A stretch of 5,285 nt of DNA from contig JAGVJS010000198.1 of the NCBI GenBank assembly GCA_020051025.1, positions 1-5,285 on the forward strand, given 5' to 3'. This document shows, one piece after another, positions 4,725-5,285 of the stretch. Below the pieces are notes generated by a model. That model was not told the origin of the DNA, searched no databases, and worked only from the letters and a program-made list of their open reading frames with translations. Position 1 is the first letter of the stretch. Each line of letters opens with the position of its first letter. A program made the position numbers and the translations under genes. This stretch comes from Sphingobium sp. (GTDB lineage Bacteria > Pseudomonadota > Alphaproteobacteria > Sphingomonadales > Sphingomonadaceae).

Positions 4725-5156
4725 TTACCCCCGCGCCGCCATCGCCGGCGGCACCGGCATCGCCCGCGTTGCGCCATAGGCGATGCTGAGCGCCACGCCT
4801 GCCATTACCAGCATCACGCCCCATGTCAGCAGCGCGCCGCCCGCGCGCAGCATCGTGGGCTTGTCCGCATCCATGCCGAACGCGTGGGCGACCCGCGCCA
4901 CCACATAGGTCAGCGCACCGATCCACAGCCACAGCGACGCGCCCGTCGCCATCTCCACAAGCGCGAAGAGAATCAGGACGATTGGCGTATATTCCACGAA
5001 GTTCGCATGCGCCCGCATCCGCTTCGCCAGCAGGCCGTTGCCGGCATCGCCATGCAATATCTTGTCCTTCACGCGGAATCGGGCGCAGCGAATCGCCAGC
5101 CACATGTTCAGCAGCGCGCAGGCGGCGGCAAAGGTCAGCGTGATCGGCAACAACAT
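4725..5156 (-). CDS. MAPEG-family integral membrane protein
   Basis: The 143-residue protein has four hydrophobic segments (about 2-22, 57-72, 75-95 and 106-128), the layout of MAPEG proteins (membrane-associated proteins in eicosanoid and glutathione metabolism). Between the first two lies a basic loop and the family signature RAHANFVEYTPIVLIL (Arg48, His50, Asn52, Glu55), comparable to RAHRNDMETIYPF of human mPGES-1; RVAHAFGM (Arg88, His91) matches its RVAH motif. Eukaryotic members bind glutathione; the function of bacterial ones is mostly untested, so a glutathione transferase or peroxidase role is inference. It would act in the inner membrane. Start supported by GAGGGG at 5164-5169, seven bases before the ATG. 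It converges on gloC with only 24 bases between the stops and no clear terminator there. Both neighbours may use glutathione, but they are on opposite strands and so not an operon. Confidence 0.9.
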   Translation of the reverse strand: MLLPITLTFAAACALLNMWLAIRCARFRVKDKILHGDAGNGLLAKRMRAHANFVEYTPIVLILFALVEMATGASLWLWIGALTYVVARVAHAFGMDADKPTMLRAGGALLTWGVMLVMAGVALSIAYGATRAMPVPPAMAARG

Positions 5157-5197
5157 GGATTATCCCCTCGATTTCGTGGGCTTTACCCTAGCCCGGA

Positions 5198-5240
5198 TAT
5201 CTCACATAAGTAGGTGCATCGGGGCTCTGAATCTGAGATA
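5198..5240. promoter_or_regulatory. Inverted repeat TATCTCA ... TGAGATA in the right-hand gap
   Basis: Perfect 7-base inverted arms (5198-5204 and 5234-5240) are separated by 29 bases, upstream of the MAPEG gene in the AT-richer end of the window. A second small hairpin, GGGCT-N7-AGCCC, lies at 5178-5194 in the probable MAPEG leader. The arms could be operator half-sites shared by MAPEG and a divergent gene beyond the edge. I cannot match them to a known regulator. Confidence 0.3.
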
Positions 5241-5272
5241 AATCTTCTGCAAACAAAGTCTTATCGGACAGC

Positions 5273-5279
5273 AGAGGAG
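5273..5279 (+). promoter_or_regulatory. Probable ribosome binding site of a gene starting past the right edge
   Basis: AGAGGAG ends six bases before the window edge, the right distance for a start codon at or just after position 5286. This suggests a plus-strand gene divergent from the MAPEG gene. No codon of it is visible, so its identity is unknown. Confidence 0.45.
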
Positions 5280-5285
5280 TTCCCC

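Noticed and set aside
5221..5245. Insertion-sequence terminal repeat beginning GGGGCTCTGAATCTGAG
   Set aside because: It looked faintly like some IS ends, but I cannot assign it to a family and no partner end or transposase is visible.

Overview
The window looks like chromosomal DNA of an alphaproteobacterium, most likely a sphingomonad (Sphingobium/Sphingomonas type). The reasons are high G+C coding DNA, alphaproteobacterial regulatory motifs (an FNR/FixK-type box and an EcfG-type general stress promoter), and a GC-rich palindromic intergenic repeat of the CCCCGGC-GAAG-GCCGGGG kind that I associate with sphingomonads. The assignment is from memory and composition, not from a search.

Left part (1-1578): a membrane-anchored thermonuclease-family protein on the minus strand, cut by the left edge, lies divergent to a group II truncated haemoglobin on the plus strand. 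The shared 149-bp gap holds a perfect TTGAC-N4-GTCAA box placed to control the globin. The globin ends tail-to-tail, with a 4-bp overlap, against a small and extremely acidic protein on the minus strand. That protein has a strong ribosome binding site and an exact GGAAC-N16-CGTT promoter, the signature of the alphaproteobacterial general stress sigma factor EcfG.

Middle (1579-3371): three tightly packed plus-strand genes form a likely operon: a RidA-family protein that lacks the catalytic arginine, an ArsC/Spx-like (YffB-type) thioredoxin-fold protein, and an exported GlpQ-type glycerophosphodiester phosphodiesterase that starts at a GTG overlapping the previous stop codon.

Right part (3372-5285): an Rrf2-family regulator with four cysteines (probable Fe-S sensor) follows two inverted-repeat structures near the glpQ end. 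A 68-bp near-perfect palindromic repeat separates it from a GloC/YcbL-type glyoxalase II. A MAPEG-family membrane protein converges on gloC from the minus strand. The last ~90 bases are clearly less GC-rich (about 46% by my count), carry an inverted repeat, and end with a Shine-Dalgarno sequence that probably serves a plus-strand gene starting just beyond the window.

By theme, several genes touch stress or detoxification (O2/NO via globin, methylglyoxal adducts via GloC, MAPEG, Fe-S sensing, general stress). They do not form one recognisable dedicated system, and I see no convincing new multi-gene system. The most useful observations are the two promoter motifs, the arginine-less RidA and the palindromic repeat.
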